64,000 nucleotides of DNA, taken from Triangularia verruculosa. Its lineage: Eukaryota; Ascomycota; Sordariomycetes; Sordariales; Podosporaceae. The notes under the pieces were generated by a model that saw only the letters and a program-made list of their open reading frames with translations, made no database searches and was not told the origin of the DNA. The translations under genes and the position numbers were made by a program. Within the stretch, counting starts at the first letter, position 1. Each line of letters begins with the position of its first letter. Positions 45,622 through 58,200 of this stretch are shown one piece after another. Location of the stretch: the NCBI GenBank assembly GCA_033296885.1, contig MU863967.1, forward strand, positions 62,001 through 126,000. The letters are read 5' to 3'.

Positions 45622-48600
45622 CTAAGCAAGAACAAGAGCAAGCAAAGCCATGCGGCAGTAGAGGCCGTGCTTCATCTGTTGTCGTGGGTTAGTGTTGATT
45701 CGAGATAAGGAAAAAAGGGAAGGGCTTACCTGTCTGAAGTAAGCAGCTCTCTGGTCAAAGTCAACCTCCTCAGCAACCTCCTCGTTTCTGGGCAGAGGGT
45801 GCATCACGCGCATGGCGGGTTTAGCATTGCGGAGGATGCTCTGGTCGATACGGTAAGAGTTCTTAACTCTGTCATACTCAGCCAGGTCCTCGAAGCGCTC
45901 CTTCTGCACCCGAGTGACATAGAGCACATCGGTTGAGGCCAAGATCTCAGGGGTCAAGTTCTCGCTCTCAAAGATGAGTTGACCGGCATCCACGAGCTCC
46001 TTGCGGATGTCCTCGGGCAAGGCGAGGGACGCAGGTGAAACCAGGTTGACCTTGACGTTGTTGGCGCGGTAGTGACGGAGGAGGTACACCAAAGAGTGAA
46101 CGGGTCTTCCGTGCAAGAGATCACCGACAAAGGTGATGGCGAGGTCCTTCATAGAGCCAAACTCCTCACGGATGGTGAAGAGATCGAGGAAGGCCTGAGT
46201 GGGGTGCTCCTTGCTGCCGTTGCCACCGTTGATGACGGGAACGGGGCTGAACTTTCTGGCAGCGTCAACGCTCTTCTCGTCGGGGTGGCGAAGGACAACC
46301 GCGTCTCCGTAGCAGGCAAGAGTCCTGAGGGTGTCTTGCAGAGTCTCGCCCTTCTGAACTGACGAGGCCGAGGTGGTGATCGCAATGGTACGGCCACCGA
46401 GACGTTGCATAGCGGCATCGAATGAGGCAGAGGTGCGGGTAGACGGCTCATAGAAGAGAGTGGCCAGGAGACGTCCGCGAAGAACGTCGAGGACACCTTG
46501 GCGATCCACCCGGTTGCGGATCTCCTGCGCAACATCGAAGAGGTGGTGCAGGTCCTGGCGAGTGTAGTTCGTCACGGAGAGGACGTGGGATCTCTTGAAT
46601 GCGGTAGGCACAGAAAGCAGCTGCTGCAACTTGTCGGTATAAGGACCACGGGCGGGCGAACCCGGGAGGCGCGCGGAGTCTGGAATTGGGGACAAGGCCT
46701 GGCCTAGTGCGCCTAGTGGCTTTAGGGCAGGAGAAGCAATGGTAGCGATGGCAGGCATGGCTCCATGAGTAGACATGTCCTTGCCCTGGGGAGAGCCCTC
46801 TACGGCAATGCCATCGAGGCATGCAACCTGGTCCTGGAAGGTCACACGCTGAACAGTACCCTTCAAAACCTTGCCGGCAAAGGGAGACCAAGGACCAGTC
46901 TCAGGAACGGTGTAAGAGCGGCCAATCTCAACCTCCAGAGAGGTGCCAACCTGATCGTGAAGCTCGAAAATCTCCTTGGGCCTGTCATGAAGGCGCGTCA
47001 TGATGTCATCAACCGTGAGTTTGCCCTCGACAACCGAAGTTAAGAGGAGGGGAAGGGCATCGGCGATACCAACAGCGGCATCCGCTGGCTTGCCCAACTT
47101 CTGGGCGAGCTGGTAGGGCAGGCTGCCAATGGAGAAAACGTCGATGGTGGCAAGGTTATGCCACAAAGCAGCTTGATCCCTGGCAGTGGGCAGGAAGCTG
47201 CAATCAGGGTAGTTATCTTGTGACAGGTAAAGAGCATAGACGCTGACATCGCAAGTGACATTCAGACCCTTCTTCTTGCAGAGTGCAACAAGTTTGATGT
47301 CGTCCTTGGTGGTGACAGCGGTGACGTGGATGCGGCGGCTCTGAAGGCTGGCAAGCAGCAAGATGGAGGCCAGGTCGGTGGTGCGCGCATCGGTGATGAT
47401 GGGCTTGTGGGTGGGCCAGGCCTCAAAGTGTGCCTGGACGGCAGCAACCTTGCTAATGTTCTTGCCAGACATGTGGTTGAAAGGGATGAAGAGAGATCCA
47501 ACCTCACCAGCAAGAAGGCTGATTTGGTCCGCATTGACCGAGGTAGCTGTGACCGAGAAGTTGTAGTCGCAGTAACCGCCACGCTTGCCGTTGTGCTGAG
47601 CAATCTTGAGAGACTTGGCGTCTGTGATGAAGTTGCCCTCACCCTCGCCAAGGGGCATGACGCGAATCATGCTGAAACCAGCCGCGATCGAAGCCTTAGT
47701 GACGCTCTGGAGATCGCCGCTGTCCCTAACAACCAGACCCGGAACAAAGGCCGCAATGTTGACCAAACCAGGCAGCTGAACAGTGCGGTGGCTGGTCTGG
47801 AAATCAGTAATACCGACATTGAGCTCGAAATGCCTGGCAAGGGCTTCAATCAAAATCTTGGCGTTCTTGACGTTGGTGACCAAGGGAATCTGATAGTCAA
47901 CAGCCAAACGACGGGTGAGGTAGCCCTTGCTCACGTAGCTGGCCGGGCGTCTGTATCTGTTGCTGGATGGCAAGTTGATGTACATGTCAATCTTGTTGGT
48001 GGACAGATGGTCGACCAGCGAGTACTCGGATTTTTGAGCCTCTGATTTGCTTAGGACCTCGAGGTATTGCGCCCTGACACCATGAGAGGCCAAGAAATCG
48101 GAGGTACCTGCCGTCGCGAAGAGAGTGAAGCCCAATGCCTCAAGCTTCTTGACAGAGGGAAGGAGTTCGAGCTTGTCATTGTAAGAGCCCAGAGACAACA
48201 GAATATTCTTCTTGGGGATCTTGAAGCCAGTAGACATGAGAGCCTTCAAGTAAGCCTCATACTTGTCGGAGCCGAAGCAAGCGACCTCACCAGTTGAAGC
48301 CATCTCGACGCCCAAAACAGGATCAGCGCCAGACAAGCGCGAGAAACTGAACTGAGGAACCTTGACGGCAACCGAATCGACGATGCGGTCGACCTTGGGG
48401 TACTCCTCAAAAGGAACATCCATGATAGCCTTGGTAGCCATCTCGATGAGATCCACACCCATGACCTTGGAGACGAAGGGGAACGAGCGAGATGCGCGGA
48501 CATTGCACTCGATAACCTTGATGTCGTTATCCTTGGCGATGAACTGAATGTTGAAGGGACCGGTGATGTTAAGAGCATCACCAATCTTGCGGGTGGCATC

Positions 48601-51600
48601 TTCAATGCGCTGGATAGTGGTGGGCTCAAGGTCCTGAGGCGGGAGAACCAGAGTGGCATCGCCAGAGTGAACACCGGCATTCTCAACGTGCTCAGAGATG
48701 AAATGTCCCACAACCTTGCCATCCTTGGCCACGGCGTCCATCTCAATCTCCTTGGCGTTCTCGATGTACTTGGTGATAACCACAGGGTGCTCAGGAGAGA
48801 CAGCGGTGGCCTGCTTCAAGTAGGACTCCAAATCACCTTCGGAGTAGACGGTGTTCATGGCAGCTCCGGAAAGAACATACGAGGGGCGAACGAGCACTGG
48901 GTAGGTGACCTTGTTGCAGAAGGCCTTGGCCTCCTCGAAGCTCGTGAGTTCCTTCCAGGTAGGCTGATCGACACCGATGCGGTCAAGCATGCGGGAGAAC
49001 TTGTACCGGTTCTCAGCAGAGTCGATCATCTCAGGAGAGGTACCGAGGATCTTGACACCGGCTCTGAAAAGGGGCAGGGCAATGTTGTTGGGACCCTGGC
49101 CACCCATAGCGCCCAATACACCCTGGGAGTTCTCAACTTCATAGATGTCAAGAACAGTCTCCATGGTGGTGGCCTCGAAATAAAGTCTGTCGGCCTCGTC
49201 GAAATCAGTGCTGACGGTCTCGGGATTTGCTGAATTTTTGTTTCGTTAGTATTAACGCCTTGCAAGAGTGTGTGAATGTGTGAATGTGTCAAAATAGATG
49301 GGCAAAATAGGGGGGCGTGAAAGTCCGAAGTCAACATGAGCAGAGATGTGGGGCCTGGTGGATGTGGGGCCGGGGGATGTGAAGTTAAGGAAGGAAGGAA
49401 GGGGGGGATATAAAGTTGAGGAAGGAACGGGAGTGGAGTGGGGGGATGTGAAATTGAGGAAGGAACGGAGGTGTGTGAAGTTGAGGGAGGAAGGGAGGAA
49501 GGAAGGAAGGAGCGAGAGAAACCGTAATACTTACAATTCGCCATGATGGTCTTGATGCCCGACTCCATAAGTGTGCGAATCGCCCTGACTGAGCACCAGT
49601 CGAACTCGACAGAGGATCCGATGCGGTACACACCCGAACCGAGCACCATGACACCCTGGTCATTGAACGTGATGTCATGCTCACTGGCATTATAGGTGGT
49701 GTAGAGGTAGTTGGTGTAGGCAGGGAACTCGGCTGCAACAGTGTCGATTTGCTTCACAAAAGGAGTGATGCCAGACTTGGTGCGAAGGTCACGAACCAAC
49801 AGCTCAGAGGACCCAACAAAGTCGGCAATCTGGCGATCGCAAAAGCCCAGCTGCTTGGCGTGACGAAGGGCCTCAGGGTTGACAGACTTGCCCTTGAGAC
49901 CCTCGAGGTGCTTGGCGTAGTCGATCAAGCCCATGAGACGGTCGAGGAACCACTTGTCAATCTGGGTGAGCTGCCAGATGCGGTGCACTGAGTAGCCATT
50001 GTACATGGCGTTGGCAATGGCAAACAACCGCTGGTCAGAGGGAGTCTGCAACTCATCGTCGAGAGAAATGAGAGCACTCTCCGTCTTGTTGAAGCCAAGG
50101 TTGTGGAAGTCGATGGAGCGAATGGCCTTCTGGATAGCTTCCTCAAACGTTCTACCAATGCTCATGACTTCACCAACACTCTTCATGGAAGAACCGAGCT
50201 GGGAGGAGACACGGTTGAACTTCTTCAAGTCCCAACGAGGCATCTTGACCACGACGTAGTCCAGAGAGGGCTCAAAGCAGGCACAGGTGACCTTGGTGAC
50301 CGAGTTCTTGATGTCCTTGAGAGGAATGCCGAGACCCAACTTGGCCGCGATGAAAGCAAGGGGGTAGCCGGTAGCCTTGGAGGCAAGAGCCGAGGATCTC
50401 GACAATCTGGCGTTGACCTCAATAATGCAATACTCCTTGGAGAAGGGGTTCAAGGCGTATTGGATGTTGCACTCGCCGACAACACCAAGGTGACGAATGA
50501 CGTTGACAGCAGTAGTACGAAGCATGTTGTAATCCTCGTCCGAGAGGGTCTGAGAAGGAGCCACGACGATGGAATCACCAGTGTGAATACCAAGAGGATC
50601 GAAATTTTCCATGTTGCAGACAGTGATGCAGTTGTCTTGGCAATCTCTGACGACCTCGTACTCGACCTCCTTCCACCCCTTCATACTGCGCTCGATGAGA
50701 ACCTGAGGACTGGCAGCAAAGGCCTTGCTGCACAGCTCGCGAAGCTCCTCTTCATCGTTGGCAAAACCACTGCCAAGACCACCGAGAGCGTAGGCCGCAC
50801 GAACAATGACGGGGAAGCCAATATCCTTGACGACGTGCATGGCCTCCTCGAGGTTGTTGGCCGAGGCAGACTTGGCACACTTCTCGCCAATGGACTCCAT
50901 GCTGCGAGCAAAGAGCTCACGATCCTCGGTGGTGATGATGGTGTCAATGGGGGTACCCAAGACCTTTACACCGAGAGCCTCAAACTCATCCTTGAGCTGA
51001 ATACCAACCGACAGAGCGGTCTGACCACCAAAGGTGCAGTAAATAGCATCAGGCTTCTCGTGAATTATGACCTTGCGAACAAACTCGGCATTGACGGGAA
51101 GGAAATAGACCTTATCCGCAAGACCCTTGGATGTCTGAATGGTGGCGATGTTGGGGTTGATAAGGACGGTGTAGATGCCTTCCTCCTTCAGAGCCTTGAT
51201 GGCCTGACTGCCGGAGTAATCGAACTCGCCGGCCTGGCCAATACTCAGACCACCGCTGCCAAGAACAAGGACCTTCTTGACGGAAACGCGGGGGTTGAGC
51301 TTGTTGTTCTCCTCCACGGTACCGCCGGGGAATTGAACGGGCTTTTGGAGCACACTGCTATCCTCAGAAGCCTTGACGACGGTTTGGATGAAGACATCAA
51401 AAAGGAACTCTGTGTCGCGAGGACCGGCGGTGCTCTCGGGGTGGAATTGAACGCTGAAGTGAGGCTTGTCGACGTTCATGATACCCTCGTTGCTACCGTC
51501 GTTGGCATTGACGAAGAGCTCTTGCCAGCCAGTGGGCAGAGTGGCAGCGTCAACAGCAAAACCGTGGTTCTGAGAAGTGATGTGGCATTTGCCAGTCACC

Positions 51601-52641
51601 ATGCTCGTGCAGGGGATGTTCTGACCACGGTTACCGAACTTCAACTTGACTGTCTGCGCGCCGGAAGCGCGAGCCAGAAGCTGATGTCCCAAGCAGATGC
51701 CAAAGATGGGAGTCTTGTTCTCGGAAAGGGCGGTAGAGATGTGCTTCACAGTATCCTTCATCATAGCGGGATCACCAGGACCGTTCGAGATGAACAAGCC
51801 ATCGTACTCTTCCTTGGAGAAGTCATAGTCCCAGGGGCAGACGAGAATCTCAACACCACGCTTGAGGAAGCATCTGAGCTGGTTGTACTTCCCACCGACA
51901 TCGATACAGAGGATACGAATCGGTCGCCCGGTCGAGTGCTTGAGGACTGAAGCCGCTGGTGGGCTGTACAGCTTGGGCTTCTTGATGGAAACTAAAAGAT
52001 GGTGAGCATGAGTCTGACTTAAGGCCTCTTCTAAACTCACCCTCTGCTACGAGATTCTTCTTGTTGGGATCAACCCATTCGACCTGTTCAAAGTATGGCC
52101 TCCAGTCCTGACCAGCCTTGCTAAGGACCGTCAAGTCAGCGAGGCTGTCTTTCTGCAACAACATGCGACCAAGCATGCTGCCCTCTTCGCGGATGCGCTT
52201 CGTGAGCGCTCTGGTGTCAACGCCGTAAATGGCGGGGATGCCCTCTTCCTTGAGCCAGGCGCCCAGGCTCGAGGTCGCGAGGTAGTGTGAATAATTCTCG
52301 CCTGCATAAGTGGCCACGACGAGACCGGCGATGTGGATCTGGTGGCTTTCAAAGTGTGCTGGCAGATCTTTCAGGAGCTCGCACATTGTTTCCCTCGAGG
52401 GGACGCCATAGTTGCCGACAAGTGGGAAGGTGATCACCAGGATCTGGCCACGGTAGGATGGGTCTGTCACCGACTCGGGATATCCGACCATGCCGGTCTG
52501 GAACACCAGCTCGCCGGCGACGCTCTTGGGGGCACCAAAGCTATAGCCTTGGTAGACCACGCCATCTTGGAGCTCAAGAGTGACGAGCTTTTCTGAAGAT
52601 GTGAGGGGCGCCGTGGCGGGGGCGTAGATTTTGGCCTCCAT
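45622..52641 (-). CDS. pyr-3: CPSase-ATCase multifunctional pyrimidine enzyme
   Basis: Four exons (52641-52041, 51991-49535, 49229-45730, 45675-45622; introns 49, 305 and 54 nt), 2203 aa. Order: small-subunit and glutaminase domain with catalytic GICLGHQ Cys at about 300 and FHPES near 384; two ATP-grasp synthetase halves (GQAGEFDYSGSQA, GQTALSVGIQL, then NPETVSTDFDEADRLYFE in the second half); a DHOase-like segment without the HxH metal site (LVNIAAFVPGLVVRDSG), as in yeast Ura2; a linker; and ATCase (FYEPSTRTSASF, HPTQAFLDL, MRVMHPLPRNEEVA). It makes carbamoyl phosphate from glutamine and bicarbonate and joins it to aspartate, the first two steps of UMP synthesis; UTP feedback is known for the family. 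The last 54-nt intron keeps the frame open. Functional DHOase must be encoded elsewhere. Confidence 0.95.
49340..49520. repeat. purine-rich degenerate repeat inside pyr-3 intron 2
   Basis: On the plus strand, units like GATGTGAAGTTGAGGAAGGAA recur with variation (GATATAAAGTTGAGG.., GATGTGAAATTGAGG.., GTGTGAAGTTGAGGG..), ending in GGAAGG runs next to the splice donor. They inflate this intron to 305 nt, while the other two are about 50 nt. Confidence 0.7.
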
Positions 52642-53432
52642 TGTATCTGAGGAGAGGGATGGTCGGGGGGAGAAGGGAAAGAGTGTGGGAGCGAACGTGT
52701 GAGGAGGAGGATTACTTTTAACTCGGAGCGAGAACGGAGGACGGAGGGCGCGGCGAGAAGACAGGAGAGTCCAGTCCCTGGGATGGTGGGGAGCTCGCGT
52801 GAACGGGGGTGGGGAGCTCAAGTGCCGTCAGAGGGCAACAATGGGATGAGAAATAAGTGGTTTGAAGTGATACCAGAAGAGTCGTCGTTCAGGCAGCGGT
52901 CGTCATGCTCTGGAATTTGGCAGCTCTTCTGGATAACGAAAAGAAAACGAGAAGGAAAGTTTTGTGGTCGGCGGCTGGGAGGGCAGAATTTTGTATTGAG
53001 CTTATGCCCCGCCACTTTCCATACTGCCGGCCAAAACTTTTTAGATTTCCAGGGCGGTGGTGACAAGCTGCTGCGGGGTTCCCTGTGCGGTGAATTGAGT
53101 ATGGCAGGATTTTCTCTCATTGGCCAATCACAATCCCAGGAAAGGCGTTAGCGCACTAGTTCATAGTGGGGGTTGTGACGGTCCGATGCAGCGTTCTCCT
53201 GGTCTGCCATTGTCCGATGTTCTGGTTGGCCGTTTATTGACTCGCTTCGAGATCGGAATTTTCAGCTCTAGATCTCGACTCACACTCTATCGAGAACCAG
53301 GTGTTTTAGTACATTTCCATGCTATCTCCCATTTGAATATTGAGTCAAATAAGGCTTGTGAAAAAATAGAAGAAATTCTGATTCGAATTAGATACAACTC
53401 GACAAGCTAATGCAGATACAAATACATAACGG

Positions 53433-53438
53433 AAAAAA
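53433..53438 (-). terminator. Pol III-type T run after the tRNA-like gene
   Basis: Six T on the minus strand about 25 nt beyond the 3' end of the cloverleaf, the usual RNA polymerase III stop signal. Confidence 0.4.
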
Positions 53439-53462
53439 GGTTATGCTTAAGCCTTTGACCTT

Positions 53463-53535
53463 CGATCCACCTAGGGCTCGAACTTGGAACCTTCCGATTT
53501 GTAGTCAGATGCGCTTCTAACTACGCCAGCAGACC
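53463..53535 (-). tRNA. degenerate tRNA-like gene, anticodon ACA (Cys, UGU)
   Basis: The minus strand folds into a 73-nt cloverleaf: acceptor GGTCTGC/GTGGATC, D stem GCGT/GCGC, anticodon stem TCTGA/TCGGA with loop CTACAAA, T arm CCAAG-TTCGAGC-CCTAG, discriminator G. The A box (TGGCGTAGTTAG) and B box (AGTTCGAGCC) are near consensus, and a six-T terminator lies about 25 nt downstream. The D loop lacks GG, the T stem has two A-C mismatches, and several pairs are G-T wobbles. ACA would read the Cys codon UGU, where GCA is usual. I call it a tRNA gene or, more likely, a mutated tRNA pseudogene. Confidence 0.55.
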
Positions 53536-55274
53536 GCCCTGCTTGTCTTGTAGAAGAGGAGTCGAGTTGAGGGTTGAAGAATCTTTTCAGTGTGGAGCTC
53601 TATCCACTTCCACATTTTTTAGAGGGGTTCGGCCGGCCGGTGGTGGGGCAACATTAACGGAGCCGAAAGTGTGGGGTAGCCGGCCCGAGTGGGGCTGCTA
53701 AAATGACGGATGATCTAGGGCTGGACAAGCCGTTCGAGTTCAAGCTATGACATGGAATTATCGAATATCGATCTCTATGTTGTCAGCCAAACCACGAAAG
53801 GAAACTTGCCGTCAAAATGAACCACCAGTGCCAGTAATTCGACTCCTCAGAGCCAGTTTGCCTGACGTAATTAGTAGCTCGAAGTTGTCTGTATGTGAAG
53901 AGCCATCGTGCGACCTCCCTGCTCTGTGTGGCATGTCGCTTGCCGACAATGCTAATGGAGGCCAGTGGTGGTCGATGAAAGAAGCAGCTGAAAAAAGAGA
54001 TGGGGGTTTTTCGCTCTTGGTGTCCCTGAAGATATGTCGAGAGAAGACTGGCCTTTTTGTTCTTGCCGCATCGGCTTCAGCGCCGGAGACGTTTGAAGAG
54101 TTCCATGGTAACCACCGCCCGCGGCTGACAGACGAGTCAGACGCTGGCAATTTCGAGGTTCTGATGGTGTGTCGCTCTTGTCAGAGAGGATGCCACTGGC
54201 CGCGCGGGATAAGATCCAACAATCATCCATGGTTGCAGCGTGCAGGTGTCTTGCAGGAGCCCCGCTGTAACCTTACCCCATTCATTAAGGACCCTGAGCT
54301 GCCCACGGTGCGGTCATGAGGCCAACATCTGGGCCCAGATCTGGCGATGGCGACATGTTTTGATGCACGATGATAAGAGGAAGAGAAGTATGCGAGTATG
54401 ACGGCAAACCTCCTTGTTTCCCTCCCCGTCCCTGGGATATCGTCAACTCAGCCGGCAACGATGCCGGATGGTGGGAGTGCTGAAGAGGAGAGACGGACCC
54501 TCAGACCGCTTTGAGGCCGCTCCTCACGGCGGCCTTGGCAGAGTCCACTTTCGACCCCGCGATTCGTTCTTGCTGTTGAAACTGGAACGGGGGGTCGCTT
54601 CAGCAGCGTGCTCCGAGCTTGCCCATTCGCCAAATGATCCAGATGGTGGGTAGCGAGTCGGGTCGGGTGGTGCAACCTTGTAAATAGGAGAGGGAAACAA
54701 GAAGGGAGGACACGAGGACAGCCTCCAGGACTTCGCCCTTCCTTTCCACCGTCTCTTTTCCTTTTCTGCTTCTCCAACGTTGGACGAGCTGGGAGCTGGA
54801 GTCGAGTCTTAGACGGCTTGTGTGGAGATCTGGCAGGGATCAGGCCAGTCGCCGCCGCATGCCCAAGTTCTGACACGACCTTATCAGCCCAGAATCTGGG
54901 GGTCGTTCACTTCACGGTATCACCCAATTCCCAGCAGCGGCTTCCTCTCAGCGGCTGTCATCTGTACTTTTTGGCCACCCAATCGCGGTCCACGGTCCAC
55001 GCGTGTCTCTTTTTCGTCTGGTCCTTTTCTGTTTGTACCAGCCATTTGCGACAGTCTGGAGACGGCGCCAAGATGTCTTGTTAGAGCATTCATCTGATCT
55101 GAACTGCGACATCTGCCAACCCGGAGTCTGCAACCTGCATTCCTTGGTCTCCTGCAGCCTCGACGCTCATTCACCAATTCACCATCCCCCTAGCGATATA
55201 TCGCGACGATTCAACTTCCATGGCGGCCGAGCGCTACGAATAACGAGTAGGGCACTTCGAGCCCGAATTAAAGA

Positions 55275-58200
55275 ATGTTGTCCACTTTGATACGACCCTT
55301 TGGCAGGGGCCAAAAATCACAGGATGAAGGCCACCGTCCAGATATTGAACAGCGTTTTGCGCCTACCAATCGATTGCATCGCGCTTCAGTCGCTTCCATA
55401 GGCGAGTATCGCCAACATCGACATGCTGCGGCTGATTTCACCGAGGCCGACGACGATGATGAAGAAGACGAATCTCACCATGGTCATGGTCATGGTCATG
55501 GTCATGGCCAGGGACAATCATCCCGTTACCAAGCCACTAGTGTTCAGACAGAAGAGGACGAGGATGGGCAAAGTCATTCCATCGGCCTGCCTCTGTTCTC
55601 AACAGGCCATCTGGGTATGTATCCCCGGCGATAATTGGCTTGAAAGTCGACGATTAACTGATGTCCTCAGATTCACTTCCTATATACAGCATGACCCATG
55701 CAATCCGCATCATTGTCCAGGCTAGAACCGAGACGACTTTAACATGGGACCAGCTGAGATCCCCGCAGGTTTCGCAGTTTCTCGTCAAGCCAATGCAGCA
55801 ACAGATACGGACACAGCACTTTTCTCAAGGCACCCTCTACGCCCTCATGGCCAATTGCTTGCAGTTCGAAAAGGAAGGGCAATTGTATCCAGGGAATTCC
55901 GGAACGAGCAGTACCAGAGCGAAGGTGTGTGAGCTGCTGGCCGTGAAATTGCTGAAGGAGTACTCCACACGAGAGCTTATCGACGCCCTGTCCTACGACT
56001 TCTATCCCCTACAGGGTATCCCGGGATCCCAAGGGCCACCTCAACACGCGAGATCTAGCCCGGCTACTATGCGAACTTCAACCCTTGAAGTTGCGATTCG
56101 AGCTTCAGCCAAGCATTTTCTGTCTCATCCTCTGGTAGTGATGCAGTTGGAGGCTATCTGGAACGGTGCGATCAGCTTCCACTCTGCTGAAGACCAGCTT
56201 CGTCGTCAGGGCTCCGCGTCGAGTGCTGCTGAAAGTAATCAGTCTCGCCGCCAGAGCACAGTGAGAACACCACTGTTGAGCCAGCAGCAACAGGCAAAGG
56301 AGGACCATGGACGGGCTCTAGCTCACGTTTCCGGTCGCCGATTCGTGGCCTTGTATGATCCTCGAACAGCTTCATTGTTCAAGCTTTCGAGGCTACGGGT
56401 CCCACGATATCGGCAGATTCTTTCCACCTGCTCCCTTGCCATATTGATCGGCCTGTTCTTGGCCGTTCTGTGGCAGAGGTCCAGCAGAATCACCTCTCTG
56501 GAGTTGATATTCTGGTTTTGGAGTGCTGGCTTTATGCTTGACGAGATTGTCGGTTTCAATGAGCAGGGGCTTTCTCTCTATATCATGAGCTTCTGGAACA
56601 TCTTCGATCTGGGTATTCTATTGCTTCTGATCGTCTACTATTGCATGCGCATTTATAGCGTGTTTCTTCTCGATCCCCACAAGTGGAATGAGAACGCCTA
56701 CGACGTTCTGGCTGCGAATGCAGTCCTGTTATTGCCGAGGGTGTTCAGCATTTTGGACCATTACCAATACTTTTCACAGCTCCTGATAGCCTTTCGTCTG
56801 ATGGCTGTTGACTTGGCCGCTGTCTTCGTACTTATATTGGTGTGCTGTAGTGGCTTTTTTGTGTTCTTCACCCTCTCCAACAATCCCAACGATCCCTATG
56901 TGCTTGCCTACAAGATCTTTCAGATCCTGATGGGCTTCACGCCAGCCGCGTGGGAAGTGTAAGTACGGCAAGGTCATTTTGAGTGGATATTCTGGTTCAC
57001 AGCTGACACGTTTATAGGTGGGACTCGTATACTTGGATGGGCAAGGCCTTGATGGCCCTGTTTCTTATCATCTGCCATTTTGTGATTGTGTAAGAAGACT
57101 GTTCCTTGGCATTCTGGTGAAGAATACTGACTTTGGAATAGGACAATCCTCATCACTGTCCTGACTAACTCATTCATGTCGATTGCATCCAACGCGAACG
57201 AAGAACACCAGTTTCTCTTCGCCATCAACACAATCTCCATGGTCAAGAACGACACGCTCTTCTCCTACATTGCGCCTGCCAATATCTTTGCGTGGGGTTT
57301 AATGCCACTCCGATACTTCATGCCGCTAAAGCAGTTTGTTTGGCTTAACCGCGCTGTGATTAAAGCCACACATTTCCCGCTGCTGTTTTGCATCTTCTTG
57401 TACGAAAAGTATTTCCTTGCGCCCTACATCTACGAGGCCACTGATTTAGTCGACAATCCTGGGCGCGGCCGTCCACATGCGTTCTCCCTAGGCGACCCCT
57501 CTACGAGATCGGCATTTTTCAGTCCCAGTGTTCGGGTGCGAGAGGAATCAGTACTTGGCTACCAGAAGGACCGGGCTTTGGAAGAAGTGTTTCGACGTGT
57601 TCCCGATACGGCCACGCTGAGAACTCAAAGAAGGAATGAGCGAAGGAAGACGCAGAATGCTATTCGCACGTGGATGGATCAGAACGATGGAGGCTTCCGT
57701 TCACCACAAAACTACTCGACAATTAACAGCAGGATGACCGGCGACTGGCGGCGAAGATTGAGTATGAATCGAGAACGCCCATCCAGGTTTCCCAGGCAGT
57801 ATTCCGATCTCCGTTCTGCTGCTAGCGACCCAGCTGATTTTGTGTCCGACGCACCTTATCCAATGGCACCCGAGTACTATCACGATGGCGTCCACCGCAG
57901 GGACTATGCCCATGAGATGAAAGAAAACACGGATGCGGATGGAGATGACGAGCTTGTTACGAATGACGAGGAAGACGAGGACAACGTGACCAACACCATA
58001 GATGGGCATGGGAACGATGGCGAAGCCTATGAAGAAGATTACTTCACAACCCCAGTTGCTGGTCGTTTCGGTCACGATGAACCCCCGTCCACTGACTCGC
58101 CTCGTATCGGTCAGTCGAGGCGCAACGCTTTGCACACCCGTACATTGTCGACAAACACCATTCTCTACGTTCCAGAGGGGAATCATCAGCCTTACAGTTC

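Larger units (their letters stand above)
52642..55274. other. divergent intergenic pyr-3 / yvc1 with tRNA-like gene
   Basis: Upstream regions of two divergent genes. A tRNA-like gene lies at 53463-53535. A 190-codon plus ORF (53747-54319) has no recognised motif. A perfect palindrome GCGATATATCGC lies at 55193-55204, about 75 nt before the yvc1 ATG. Confidence 0.5.

Noticed and set aside
47326..48045. 239-codon plus-strand ORF
   Set aside because: Antisense shadow of pyr-3.
50103..51950. 615-codon plus-strand ORF
   Set aside because: It lies antisense to pyr-3, whose minus-strand reading is certain; the open frame reflects codon bias of the real gene.
52035..52040. Reading pyr-3 as two separate genes (glutaminase part and synthetase part)
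   Set aside because: A 49-nt intron with good signals joins both in frame, as expected for the fungal fused enzyme.
53747..54319. 190-codon plus ORF between pyr-3 and yvc1
   Set aside because: Longer than average but without recognisable domain or splice context, and overlapped by minus-strand ORFs.
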